From positions 1 to 27,480 of the forward strand of contig JBDKGX010000028.1 in assembly GCA_039797965.1 (NCBI GenBank): a stretch of DNA of 27,480 bases, read 5' to 3'. This document shows, in pieces, positions 16,216-24,205 of this stretch (position 1 is the stretch's first letter; every line of letters begins with the position of its first letter). The stretch is from Thiofilum sp039797965 (GTDB lineage Bacteria > Pseudomonadota > Gammaproteobacteria > Thiotrichales > Thiotrichaceae). Made by a program: the position numbers and the translations under genes. A model generated the notes under the pieces. That model worked only from the letters and a program-made list of their open reading frames with translations. It was not told the DNA's origin and made no database searches.

Positions 16216-17031
16216 ATGCAAAGATTATTTCAATTTGACCCCCGTTATTATCAATTAGCAGTACAGGTCAGTTTGCTGACTTGGGGCATAGTTCAACTAG
16301 ATTTTCCAGTACAGTGGCAACATATAGGGGTAGTACTTTGTGTGGCATTAAGTACTCAATGGGTTTTTAGTCATTGGAAAGAAGTCCCCTTTATTTACCT
16401 TAGCACGCTGAATACCAGTCTCTCGATTTTATTATTACTCAATGCTCAAAATCCCTTGTGGTTAGGGTTAGCCGCTTTTATTGCGATTAGTAGCAAGTTT
16501 GTTTTACGTCTGAAAGGGCATCATATTTTTAATCCCTCCAATATTGGGATAGTTGTAGTAGTACTCCTGACGTTTGAGGCATGGGTTGCACCCGGTAAGT
16601 GGGGGCATGAAATGTGGTTGTTTTTACTAGTAGCAGGATTAGGCTTAATTCCTCAGGTAGGATTAAAACTGATGTTGACCTCGCTCAGTTTCTTAATCAC
16701 TTATACAGGGCTGCTGTTTTTGAGAGCCTGGTGGTTGGGCGATCCTTGGGCAATCCCAGAGCATCAATTACAAAATGGTTCGTTGCTCATTTTTACCTTT
16801 TTTATGTTGTCCGACCCCAAAACTACGCCCGCTCATAGTGGTGCACGAGTACTTTACGGCTGTCTCGTAGCCTTCTTAGCGGCATTGATTCAATACAAAC
16901 TCTTTTTGCCTAATGCATTTTTATATGCCCTAGTCCTGATGTCGCCTTTTGTATTAGTACTGAATCGGTTACTGCCTCATCAACCGTTTGAGTGGGGTCA
17001 GCATTTGCAGCTCACTAAATCCACCCTTTAG
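16216..17031 (+). CDS. Stand-alone RnfD/NqrB-like membrane protein
   Basis: The 271-residue protein has about eight or nine membrane segments. It shows the RnfD/NqrB/UnbU-type motifs HHIFNPSNIGIV (~98-109) and FFMLSDPKTTPAHSGARVLYG (about 195-215). In true Rnf and Nqr complexes this family binds FMN and takes part in ion-coupled electron transfer. Here no other rnf or nqr gene is nearby, so it is not part of a local complex. Stand-alone members exist in many bacteria and have no settled role. Start ATG at 16216 has GTAAGG about six bases upstream. The gene is followed by the secreted DUF6006-like protein. Confidence 0.72.
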   Translation: MQRLFQFDPRYYQLAVQVSLLTWGIVQLDFPVQWQHIGVVLCVALSTQWVFSHWKEVPFIYLSTLNTSLSILLLLNAQNPLWLGLAAFIAISSKFVLRLKGHHIFNPSNIGIVVVVLLTFEAWVAPGKWGHEMWLFLLVAGLGLIPQVGLKLMLTSLSFLITYTGLLFLRAWWLGDPWAIPEHQLQNGSLLIFTFFMLSDPKTTPAHSGARVLYGCLVAFLAALIQYKLFLPNAFLYALVLMSPFVLVLNRLLPHQPFEWGQHLQLTKSTL

Positions 17032-17127
17032 GTAATTTTTTACAAAACCTAATAAAGTACTCGGATAAGCTAGAGATTAATAAGCAAAAATATCAGCTTA
17101 TGACTTCAACAATGCGAGGTATGAAGT

Positions 17128-17799
17128 ATGAAAGCATTAGTGTTGGGTTTATTAATGAGTACTTTAGTCAGTACCGTAGGGGCGAGTACTTCGCCTTTAC
17201 CTCAATGGGCTAGTGGTGAGTCCAATTGCAAAATTGATGGTCGTCCCGCCAAAATGATCTGGCAAGTCGTCGATGATCCTCAGGTCGAATGTGATGGTGA
17301 TATTTGCTCAACCACGAGTGGAGTCAAAATGGTAGGACGTTTTAGTGATAGTGGTAGCGCATGGGTGGAGCTACGCATGACAGGTGTACCGAATCGCAAT
17401 ACTCTCAATATTCGTTATCTGGGTGCAGAGCAAGACAATTGGCAATTGGTTTATGATGCAGCGACTGAAGTTGCCAAGGGTTGGACAACATGGCGTGGCA
17501 AGCGTTACCCCTTATCTTGTTGGAAAGGTGAAGCCCCGCTACCAGAGCGTTGTGCCAATTATGCCAATCAAGCCATTCAACAATTTCAAACGGCACAACA
17601 ACGTTCTTGCAATGTACCACAGGATGCTCGTTGGCAAAATAACTATCAGGCTCACTACGGTTGGTGTATGAGTATTAAAGGTCGTGCTAATGCACTCACC
17701 GCAGAAACCAAAGCTCGCCAAGATACCTTAAATCAATGTCGCCGCTTTAGCAGTACTATTCGAGTGCGCCCTGAGGTGATTCACGTCCTGCCTCGGTAA
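17128..17799 (+). CDS. Secreted two-module Cys-rich protein (DUF6006-like N-terminal module)
   Basis: The 223-residue product has a signal peptide (K2, hydrophobic core, V-G-A near 19). The first module (~25-135) contains CKIDGRPAKMIWQVVDDP, C-D-G-D-I-C-S-T-T-S-G-V and LNIRYLGAEQDNW, then T-T-W-R-G-K-R-Y-P-L-S-C-W. It closely recalls short secreted proteins common in cyanobacteria that I believe are catalogued as DUF6006; that is memory, not a search. The second module (~142-207) has C-A-N-Y-A-N-Q-A, C-N-V-P-Q-D-A-R-W, H-Y-G-W-C and C-R-R-F, a helical four-Cys motif found in other secreted proteins. No catalytic residues are evident. GAGGT precedes the ATG. Confidence 0.7.
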   Translation: MKALVLGLLMSTLVSTVGASTSPLPQWASGESNCKIDGRPAKMIWQVVDDPQVECDGDICSTTSGVKMVGRFSDSGSAWVELRMTGVPNRNTLNIRYLGAEQDNWQLVYDAATEVAKGWTTWRGKRYPLSCWKGEAPLPERCANYANQAIQQFQTAQQRSCNVPQDARWQNNYQAHYGWCMSIKGRANALTAETKARQDTLNQCRRFSSTIRVRPEVIHVLPR

Positions 17800-17807
17800 G
17801 TGTTAGC

Positions 17808-17840
17808 AAAACTCTTTTGGCTAAGGTCGAGAGAGTTTTT
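17808..17840 (+). terminator. Probable terminator after the secreted protein gene
   Basis: AAAACTCT (17808-17815) pairs with AGAGTTTT (17832-17839), followed by another T and shortly by TTTT. The loop is long (16 bases), so this is a moderate-strength intrinsic terminator candidate. It also marks the edge between the native-looking DNA and the AGTACT-free stretch. Confidence 0.5.
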
Positions 17841-18030
17841 AGGTTTTCTGATTATCCATCGATAATCTAACTCACAAAATTATGATTTGAACTAGTTATC
17901 ATGAAGCTCAATAATTTATTGAAAGTGACCAATTTGTAAAATACATGATTTTAATACGCTTCGCTTAGATGAGATGCCCTTGAGTCTGATATACTTGTCG
18001 TTAGTGTTCAAAATTCTTAGGTGACTCTCA

Positions 18031-19074
18031 ATGGGACAGGATAGTAGGCTCACAGCAATAGACTTATTCAGTGGTGCTGGAGGCTTAACCTGTGGTTTAA
18101 AACAAGCAGGCTTTAAAGTGTTATCTGCGGTTGAGATAGCCGTAGCTCCTGCCACTACCTATAAAGTAAATCATAAAGATAGTTTATTGATCCAATCCGA
18201 TATTTGCCAACTATCACCTACACAAATTATGCGTGATCTGAAACTGCAAAAAGGGCAATTGACCCTGCTTGCTGGTTGCCCGCCTTGTCAAGGTTTTTCT
18301 AGTCTTAGGACACGCAACAAAGCCCTGAGTTTAGACGATCCAAGGAATGATCTAATCTTTGAGTTCCTAAAATGGATAGAGGTTTTTTATCCTCAAGTCG
18401 TAATGTTAGAAAATGTCCCAGCTCTAGCTAAAGATAATAGGATGTTAGCCTTTTGCCAAAAGTTAGAATTGTTAGGATATATTTTGACTCCAAGCAGTTT
18501 ACGCATTGAAGATATTTCCCATTATGGTGTCCCTCAGCGTAGGCGACGGATGATACTAATAATGAGTAGAAAGGGCGCTATTGAAGTAACCAAATCAAAT
18601 TTTAAGTCAAAAACTGTGCGAGAAGTCTTTAAGAGGTTAAAACCAGCGGGACAGAGTGGAGATCCCTTGCATGATTATGAAACTAATCGCTCCGAAAAAA
18701 TTAAGCAGCTTATTAGATTAGTGCCTAAAAATGGAGGGAGTCGCGATGATCTTCCACAAGAGTATTGGCTTGATTGTCATAAACGCTATCCTAAAGGGTT
18801 TAAAGATGTTTATGGGCGGATGGCTTGGGATGATGTTGCCCCAACTATAACTGGCGGCTGCATTAATCCTTCTAAAGGTCGATTTCTACATCCAGAGGAA
18901 AATCGTGCTATTACGTTACGAGAGGCATCGCTGCTGCAAACCTTCCCCATAGATTATAAGTTCCCAATTGGGCTAAGCAGAGATACTATCGCGCTGATGA
19001 TTGGCAATGCTTTACCACCTGAGTTTATAAAACAGCAAGCGCTCTTAATCAAAAAGCATGTATTGGAAAGCTAG
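18031..19074 (+). CDS. DNA (cytosine-5) methyltransferase
   Basis: The 347-residue enzyme transfers a methyl group from SAM to C5 of cytosine. Motif I is DLFSGAGGL at 11-19, the catalytic loop is G-C-P-P-C86-Q-G-F-S, motif VI E-N-V is at 127-129, motif VIII is Y-G-V-P-Q-R-R-R-R-M at 165-174, and the C-terminal L-Q-T-F-P with M-I-G-N-A-L-P-P closes the fold. The target-recognition region (~185-270) gives no clue to the sequence methylated. TAGGTGA precedes the ATG. It is the first gene of a three-gene set with a GHKL ATPase-kinase and a receiver protein, separated by 132 bases from the former. No cognate restriction enzyme is recognisable. It may protect self DNA while the partners sense non-self. 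Confidence 0.93.
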   Translation: MGQDSRLTAIDLFSGAGGLTCGLKQAGFKVLSAVEIAVAPATTYKVNHKDSLLIQSDICQLSPTQIMRDLKLQKGQLTLLAGCPPCQGFSSLRTRNKALSLDDPRNDLIFEFLKWIEVFYPQVVMLENVPALAKDNRMLAFCQKLELLGYILTPSSLRIEDISHYGVPQRRRRMILIMSRKGAIEVTKSNFKSKTVREVFKRLKPAGQSGDPLHDYETNRSEKIKQLIRLVPKNGGSRDDLPQEYWLDCHKRYPKGFKDVYGRMAWDDVAPTITGGCINPSKGRFLHPEENRAITLREASLLQTFPIDYKFPIGLSRDTIALMIGNALPPEFIKQQALLIKKHVLES

Positions 19075-19206
19075 TTAAATTTGTCATTTAGATAAGTTGC
19101 AGAATCATATTTTCTATATTTTGCTATTCTAAAAACCAATTCTTGGTAAAATACTAGGCATCTAGTTATTTTTAAGTCATTAAAATTGTGATTTTGGAGA
19201 GTGTCA

Positions 19207-22173
19207 ATGATTGCACCTGTGGTGTTTCGTACACGTGCTAGAACAATTGACCACTTAGGCAGAGAGCAAATAGCTGATTGCCCTACGGCTATCTCTGAAT
19301 TATGGAAAAATGCCTACGATGCCTATGCAACTAAGGTTGAACTTCATCTTTTTGGCGGTGAATTTAAGATTGCTGCCATTTTAGATGATGGGCATGGGAT
19401 GGATCGTCAAGAATTTGAAAGTAAATGGTTAACCATCGGAACGGAATCGAAAACTAGCGGTTTTGATGTTTTAGAACAAGATAGAAATGGGCTAAGTCCT
19501 CGTCCTAAACAAGGTCAAAAGGGCATTGGGCGTTTATCATCTGCTGCGTTAGGCTCATTATTATTGATCATTTCTAAACGTAAAAATAAGCCATTTGTTG
19601 CCGCTTTAATAGATTGGCGCTTATTTGAAAATCCCTTTTTGTATCTACAAGATATTCATATTCCCGTTATAGAATTTGACCATCAATACACGTTGATGGA
19701 GGAGCTACCTAAATTGTTCGATCAAATGATGGGAAATATTTGGGGAGAGTCCGATGATCAAGCCAGAACTCAGCGCGTAGCCGAAGGTTGGAAACAATTT
19801 TCTGAACAGGAGTTAACTGATAGGTTTGAAACTACTACTCAAGCCAAAATAGAAAAAACGTTAATTGCTGATGTATTTGCGGAACAGCACTTTAATAAAT
19901 GGTCTGTGTGGGGCAACAACACACAGCAGGGCACGGCAATGTTTATAGCTGATATTGTTTATGACTTAGAAATTCAGCTTTCTCGTACACCATTAGCTAA
20001 TACCGAAGGTGCTGAAAAAATTACACGGGAACGCTTTTTTCAGACCTTATCAAACTTCACTGATCCGTTTGCTAAATCTGATGAGCCAACAATAGCTGAC
20101 TTTAAATACAGCGTGACAGGTTGGTCTGACCTAAGTCCTTTTAATATTTTAGGTGAAGACCGTGAGTTTGATTTTAGAGATTTAGAGGATTTAGAGCACA
20201 TCCTAGAAGGGGAGGTGGATAATGAAGGCTATTTTCGAGGTCGTATTAAGGCATTTGGTACATGGCATGACAACTATGTAGTCAAGCCTCTACAACCTTA
20301 TAAAATTCGCAGGGACACTGCTGTGGGCGCATTTAGTCTAAGGTTAGGGACATTTGAGTTACAGATTAATAGTAGCTCGCTAAATAATGAGCAACACGCC
20401 AAATTTACAGAGCAAGCTGAAAAATACGGGGGTCTTAAAGTTTATCGTGATGGTTTAAGAGTAATGCCGTATGGGCGAGTAGACAGTGACTACTTTTCTA
20501 TCGAGGAAAGACGTTCAAAAAATGCAGGTCGTTACTTCTGGTCTAACCGTCGTATTTTTGGTCGGGTAGCTATCAGTCGAAAAGATAATCCTAACTTAAA
20601 AGATAAAGCAGGTCGTGAAGGGTTTATAGAGAATCGAGCCTCTAAAAGATTCAGAGAAATTGTTGAAAACGTACTACAGGATAGCGCTAACAAATATTTG
20701 GGTACTAAATCAGATTTACGCGAGCCAGCTCTAACTAATATTAAAGAGCAAAAAAATCGAGAGAAAGCAGAGGAAGACCGTAAAAAATTACAGTCACAAG
20801 AGCGCAAACGAATTAGAACCAATATTAATAATAATATTAAAAGTTTAGTTGAGCAGTTCAATGAAATTAGTCTATTAAGGCAATGCATTAATGAACAAAT
20901 TACTAAAAGCTCACTAGATGAGTTGCAATTGCTAAAAATAAAAATTGATTTATTCAATCAAACTATACAAAGCTTCTCATTAAGTCCTGTACCAACTAAT
21001 TTGGGGCGATTAGAAGAGAGTTACCGAGCCTATCGTAAGCATGAGCTAGCTGCCAGAGAGTTACTTAGAGAGTTAACTTACCTTATCAATAAAGCCTTAG
21101 CCGATTCAAAAGCCCAATCTAGTTACGAAAAAGCCTTAGAGGTTTATCGCAGTAAACTATCTAGTATTAACAGTAATATTACCCGTTATGCAGCTAAGGG
21201 AAAGGAATTGTTAGCTAGGCAGCAAGGTCAATTTGAGCTTTTGGTAAAAGAATGTCGTGGGCAGTATAAGTTGGCGGTTGATGATTATTTAACTGATTTG
21301 AAGTTAGAAAAGCTGTCATTAGATTTTGTTCTTAATAAATTAGATGAAGAGCAGCTTAAAGTCGATATAGAAAATTCTCAGAAGCTTTCGCCATACATTA
21401 CAGCTATTGAACGAATTAACGAACAAATTGATCTAGAGGGGCTTGCTATCTATAGCATGAATGAAACGGCGAAGTATCAAGAAGAAGTATCGCGTTTACA
21501 TGCGTTAGCACAACTAGGCATTACTGTTGAAATTATTGGGCATGAATTAGAAGGGTTAGACCAAACTATTAACTATGGTCTCAAATTAATTGGGGAAGAG
21601 GCGTTGTCGCAGAGGCAACAAGCTGCCTATGAAAATGCTAAGCATGCTCATTTAGTGTTGATGGAAAAATTACGATTTTTATCACCTTTAAAATTATCAG
21701 GTAAGAAAGAAGTCGAAAAAATCACAGGCTATAAAATTGAATCTTATATCAAATCTTTCTTCGGTGATCAATTTAATAAGCTGGCGATTGAGCTAGAAAT
21801 TACAGAGCATTTTAAGCAAATAGTATTTTTTGAATTACCCTCTCGAATTTATCCGGTTTTTATTAATTTGCTAAATAACGCTATTTATTGGGTACAATAT
21901 AGTAAAAATAATACTCGTAAAATTTTATTAGATAGTAACCTTAATGAGGTTTTTATTGCAGATAATGGTATAGGGGTAGAACAGGATGACGTAAATCAAC
22001 TCTTCACGTTATTTTTCACTCGTAAATCTCGAGGGCGTGGCGTGGGATTATATTTGTGTAAACAAAATTTACAAGCGGGCGGTCATAAAATTAGATATGA
22101 GACGCACGAAAATAAAAAAATATTAGAAGGGGCAAACTTTGTAATCGAATTTAAGGGGTTAATCCATGAATGA
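19207..22173 (+). CDS. MORC/MutL-type GHKL-S5 ATPase fused to a histidine-kinase module
   Basis: This 988-residue soluble protein has two GHKL ATP sites. The N-terminal one has N-box E31, N35, D39 (ELWKNAYDA), D60-D-G-H-G-M and G103-Q-K-G-I-G. It is followed at about 408-476 by an S5-type segment (VYRDGLRVMPYG, then NPNLKDKAGREGFIEN), which marks the MORC/paraMORC family of DNA-acting ATPases. Residues ~500-760 are long charged coiled coil. The C-terminus is a kinase: DHp box with H779 in I-G-H-E-L-E-G, then CA domain with N890-N891, D919-N-G-I-G and G943-R-G-x-G. There is no membrane segment, so sensing is intracellular. GTG at 19201 is possible, but GGAGA ideally supports ATG at 19207. It overlaps the receiver gene by eight bases. 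The family is linked to restriction-modification; the kinase fusion suggests phosphorelay output. Confidence 0.85.
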   Translation: MIAPVVFRTRARTIDHLGREQIADCPTAISELWKNAYDAYATKVELHLFGGEFKIAAILDDGHGMDRQEFESKWLTIGTESKTSGFDVLEQDRNGLSPRPKQGQKGIGRLSSAALGSLLLIISKRKNKPFVAALIDWRLFENPFLYLQDIHIPVIEFDHQYTLMEELPKLFDQMMGNIWGESDDQARTQRVAEGWKQFSEQELTDRFETTTQAKIEKTLIADVFAEQHFNKWSVWGNNTQQGTAMFIADIVYDLEIQLSRTPLANTEGAEKITRERFFQTLSNFTDPFAKSDEPTIADFKYSVTGWSDLSPFNILGEDREFDFRDLEDLEHILEGEVDNEGYFRGRIKAFGTWHDNYVVKPLQPYKIRRDTAVGAFSLRLGTFELQINSSSLNNEQHAKFTEQAEKYGGLKVYRDGLRVMPYGRVDSDYFSIEERRSKNAGRYFWSNRRIFGRVAISRKDNPNLKDKAGREGFIENRASKRFREIVENVLQDSANKYLGTKSDLREPALTNIKEQKNREKAEEDRKKLQSQERKRIRTNINNNIKSLVEQFNEISLLRQCINEQITKSSLDELQLLKIKIDLFNQTIQSFSLSPVPTNLGRLEESYRAYRKHELAARELLRELTYLINKALADSKAQSSYEKALEVYRSKLSSINSNITRYAAKGKELLARQQGQFELLVKECRGQYKLAVDDYLTDLKLEKLSLDFVLNKLDEEQLKVDIENSQKLSPYITAIERINEQIDLEGLAIYSMNETAKYQEEVSRLHALAQLGITVEIIGHELEGLDQTINYGLKLIGEEALSQRQQAAYENAKHAHLVLMEKLRFLSPLKLSGKKEVEKITGYKIESYIKSFFGDQFNKLAIELEITEHFKQIVFFELPSRIYPVFINLLNNAIYWVQYSKNNTRKILLDSNLNEVFIADNGIGVEQDDVNQLFTLFFTRKSRGRGVGLYLCKQNLQAGGHKIRYETHENKKILEGANFVIEFKGLIHE

Positions 22174-23947
22174 GCCCATAGTGTCATATAATGATTTAAT
22201 CAAAGAGGCGTTTATTGATCCTATTAGAACGGTTACCGTCATAGATGATGAGTACCCTACATTTAAAAAACTATTAAATGACACAAGTAACCCGAAAGAT
22301 GATAGCTATAGCCTTAATGTTAATCGGCTACAAAATATAATTTCGATGTGCCATGAAGAGCATAAATGGAGCGTAGATGTTTTTGATGGATCAGAGTCTA
22401 TTGAAAACAAGATGCCATCACACTTACATCATAGTGATCTAATAATTTTAGACTACCATTTAGAGGGTGATGCGTCTTCGGATGATGGTAAGAAAGCACG
22501 AAATATTATTAACACACTTAATAAAAATAATCATTTTAATATCATTCTTGTGCATACTAAAGGTAATAAGGGGGATATTAAAAGCGTCTTTGAAGATATA
22601 TTATTTGAAATTGGCTTTGACTTGCCATTCAAATTGGATATTACTAAAGAAACAAAGGATTCGTTGGATGATTTGGCTGATGATTCAAATCATACTTCAC
22701 GTGACTGGTTAAATAAAAAATTCAATAGACTTGATTTGTTAATAGACGCTAAGCTATACAGTGATAGATGCCTTAATCCGAGTGTGAAGAATCCCAATTT
22801 CTTATTTAGAGGAAATGAAAGTGATATAAGCGATTTAGCTCGGGAAACTAGTTTTACCGCCAAAGAAATAATAATATGGAAAATATTAGCTTGTCTTGGT
22901 GAAGTCAAATCAGGTCAATTTTCGACTAAATGGGATTGGAGTGATGATAGCTGTAACTATATTAGTACTGGAAAAGTATTTATTTCCGTTATTGAAAAAA
23001 GTCAAAACGAAAATCCAAGTCAAGAACTATACGGCGCTTTAACTCAAGCTCTGAATCATCTTGAACCACCTCCTATGCATTTACTTATGGCAAAAATGCG
23101 TTATGAGTTAGATGAGCAAGGAATGAAGCAAGCAGATCTAATAGTGAATAACCCCTATATTCAGGCTGGTTGGTTATATGATTTGCTTGAGCATCATGAT
23201 AGTTTTTCAGCTCATGATAAAGCCATTAATCTGCATTGGGAGCAGTTAACTAATGCTCTACAAGAAAAATTAAGGAATTTTTCAATTAAAATTATTAACT
23301 CTTTGGTGGAGAGGTATAAAGGGAATCAGGAAGGAAATGAGGAAAAAAACGCTAAGAAGATTATCGAGCATTTTTATAAAAATTATCTAGATTTAAAAGA
23401 ACAGGTCACTGCTCATTTAAATGCTTATTCCTGTACTATGCCTTTTGTTAGTAGCGCTATTACCACAGGTTCTATATTGAAGCTCAGCAATGAAGAAATA
23501 TGGTTATGTTTAACACCCGCTTGTGATTTGATCCCGCAGCAAAATATTAAAAAATGGAAGGATCGTATTGGAGAAAATCGTTTAGGACTAAAGTGTGTTA
23601 AATTAAAAGAAATAAAATTATCAACAGCTAATGAAAATGCTTCAACCAATGAGTATATATATATAAACTTAGCTGGTAAGGTTCAAAGCTACACTTCAAG
23701 TCAAGGTAACCAAAACCCCACATGGGATATTTTTTATTTAGATATAAAAGATAATTCAGGAAATAATAATGTATTTTCTATTAATACCGTACGTTGCATT
23801 GAAAGCGAATTAACCGTAAAAAATTTTGTTGCAATAATAGTTGGTGAGCTTAGGTATGAATATGCCTTAAATTTTTTACATAAGCTAGGCACTAATCAAA
23901 CACGAGTCGGTTTAGATTTTTTGAATCAACAGAATCTTTGGGGATAG
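22166..23947 (+). CDS. Receiver-domain protein with unrecognised C-terminal region
   Basis: The 593-residue protein opens with a divergent response-regulator receiver (~20-160): acidic triad D27-D28-E29, phosphoacceptor D96 in D-L-I-I-L-D-Y-H-L, and T131-K132 in I-L-V-H-T-K. It overlaps the ATPase-kinase gene by eight bases and has AAGGGG before its ATG, so it is the natural phosphorelay partner. The remaining ~430 residues hold no helix-turn-helix or nuclease motif I can identify. A helical stretch (~340-430) is followed by W446-L-C448-L-T-P-A-C453-D-L, a motif of unclear meaning, and a beta-rich tail. This part is probably the output or effector. DNA here is AT-rich with only one AGTACT copy. 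Receiver assignment is good; output is unknown. Confidence 0.78.
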   Translation: MNEPIVSYNDLIKEAFIDPIRTVTVIDDEYPTFKKLLNDTSNPKDDSYSLNVNRLQNIISMCHEEHKWSVDVFDGSESIENKMPSHLHHSDLIILDYHLEGDASSDDGKKARNIINTLNKNNHFNIILVHTKGNKGDIKSVFEDILFEIGFDLPFKLDITKETKDSLDDLADDSNHTSRDWLNKKFNRLDLLIDAKLYSDRCLNPSVKNPNFLFRGNESDISDLARETSFTAKEIIIWKILACLGEVKSGQFSTKWDWSDDSCNYISTGKVFISVIEKSQNENPSQELYGALTQALNHLEPPPMHLLMAKMRYELDEQGMKQADLIVNNPYIQAGWLYDLLEHHDSFSAHDKAINLHWEQLTNALQEKLRNFSIKIINSLVERYKGNQEGNEEKNAKKIIEHFYKNYLDLKEQVTAHLNAYSCTMPFVSSAITTGSILKLSNEEIWLCLTPACDLIPQQNIKKWKDRIGENRLGLKCVKLKEIKLSTANENASTNEYIYINLAGKVQSYTSSQGNQNPTWDIFYLDIKDNSGNNNVFSINTVRCIESELTVKNFVAIIVGELRYEYALNFLHKLGTNQTRVGLDFLNQQNLWG

Positions 23948-24048
23948 GCATATGTGCTTTTTTACTGTAATGATTTTTATGAATATTACGTTTTATGATG
24001 TCTAGTCTAACATTGATTTTTATTAGTACTTTGAGTATGATAAAATGG

Positions 24049-24205
24049 TCATAATTTTCTTGTATTATCTTTCCATGGGTTAAGGATTTCGACGCCAGTG
24101 GGTTTAAAGTCATCAACATTTCTAATCACCATGACCAAACCATGTGTTAAAGCAGTAGCGGATATTAATGCGACACGATCGGAACGGGTAGGGCGGGGTT
24201 GCATC
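24049..24205 (-). pseudogene. Remnant of a VapC-like PIN-domain toxin (C-terminal end only)
   Basis: The minus strand reads S-D-R-V-A-L-I-S-A-T-A-L-T-H-G-L-V-M-V-I, then RNVDDFKPTGVEILNPW, ending at TGA 24051-24049. This is the standard last helix and strand of VapC toxins (D-x-x-I-A-A-T-A-x-x-H-G, then R-N-x-x-D-F, then L-N-P-W). The N-terminal two-thirds with the first catalytic acids are missing; the match stops near 24205, where the TPR frame begins on the other strand. No antitoxin is present. It is a decayed toxin left by a rearrangement. Confidence 0.7.

Noticed and set aside
20532..20957. 141-codon open frame on the minus strand inside the ATPase-kinase gene
   Set aside because: It is antisense to the coding coiled-coil region, has a Ser/Leu/Arg-rich composition typical of a shadow frame and no family resemblance.
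22166..23947. Hidden restriction nuclease in the receiver protein
   Set aside because: I looked for PD-(D/E)xK, HNH, GIY-YIG and PLD motifs in the C-terminal part and found none convincing.
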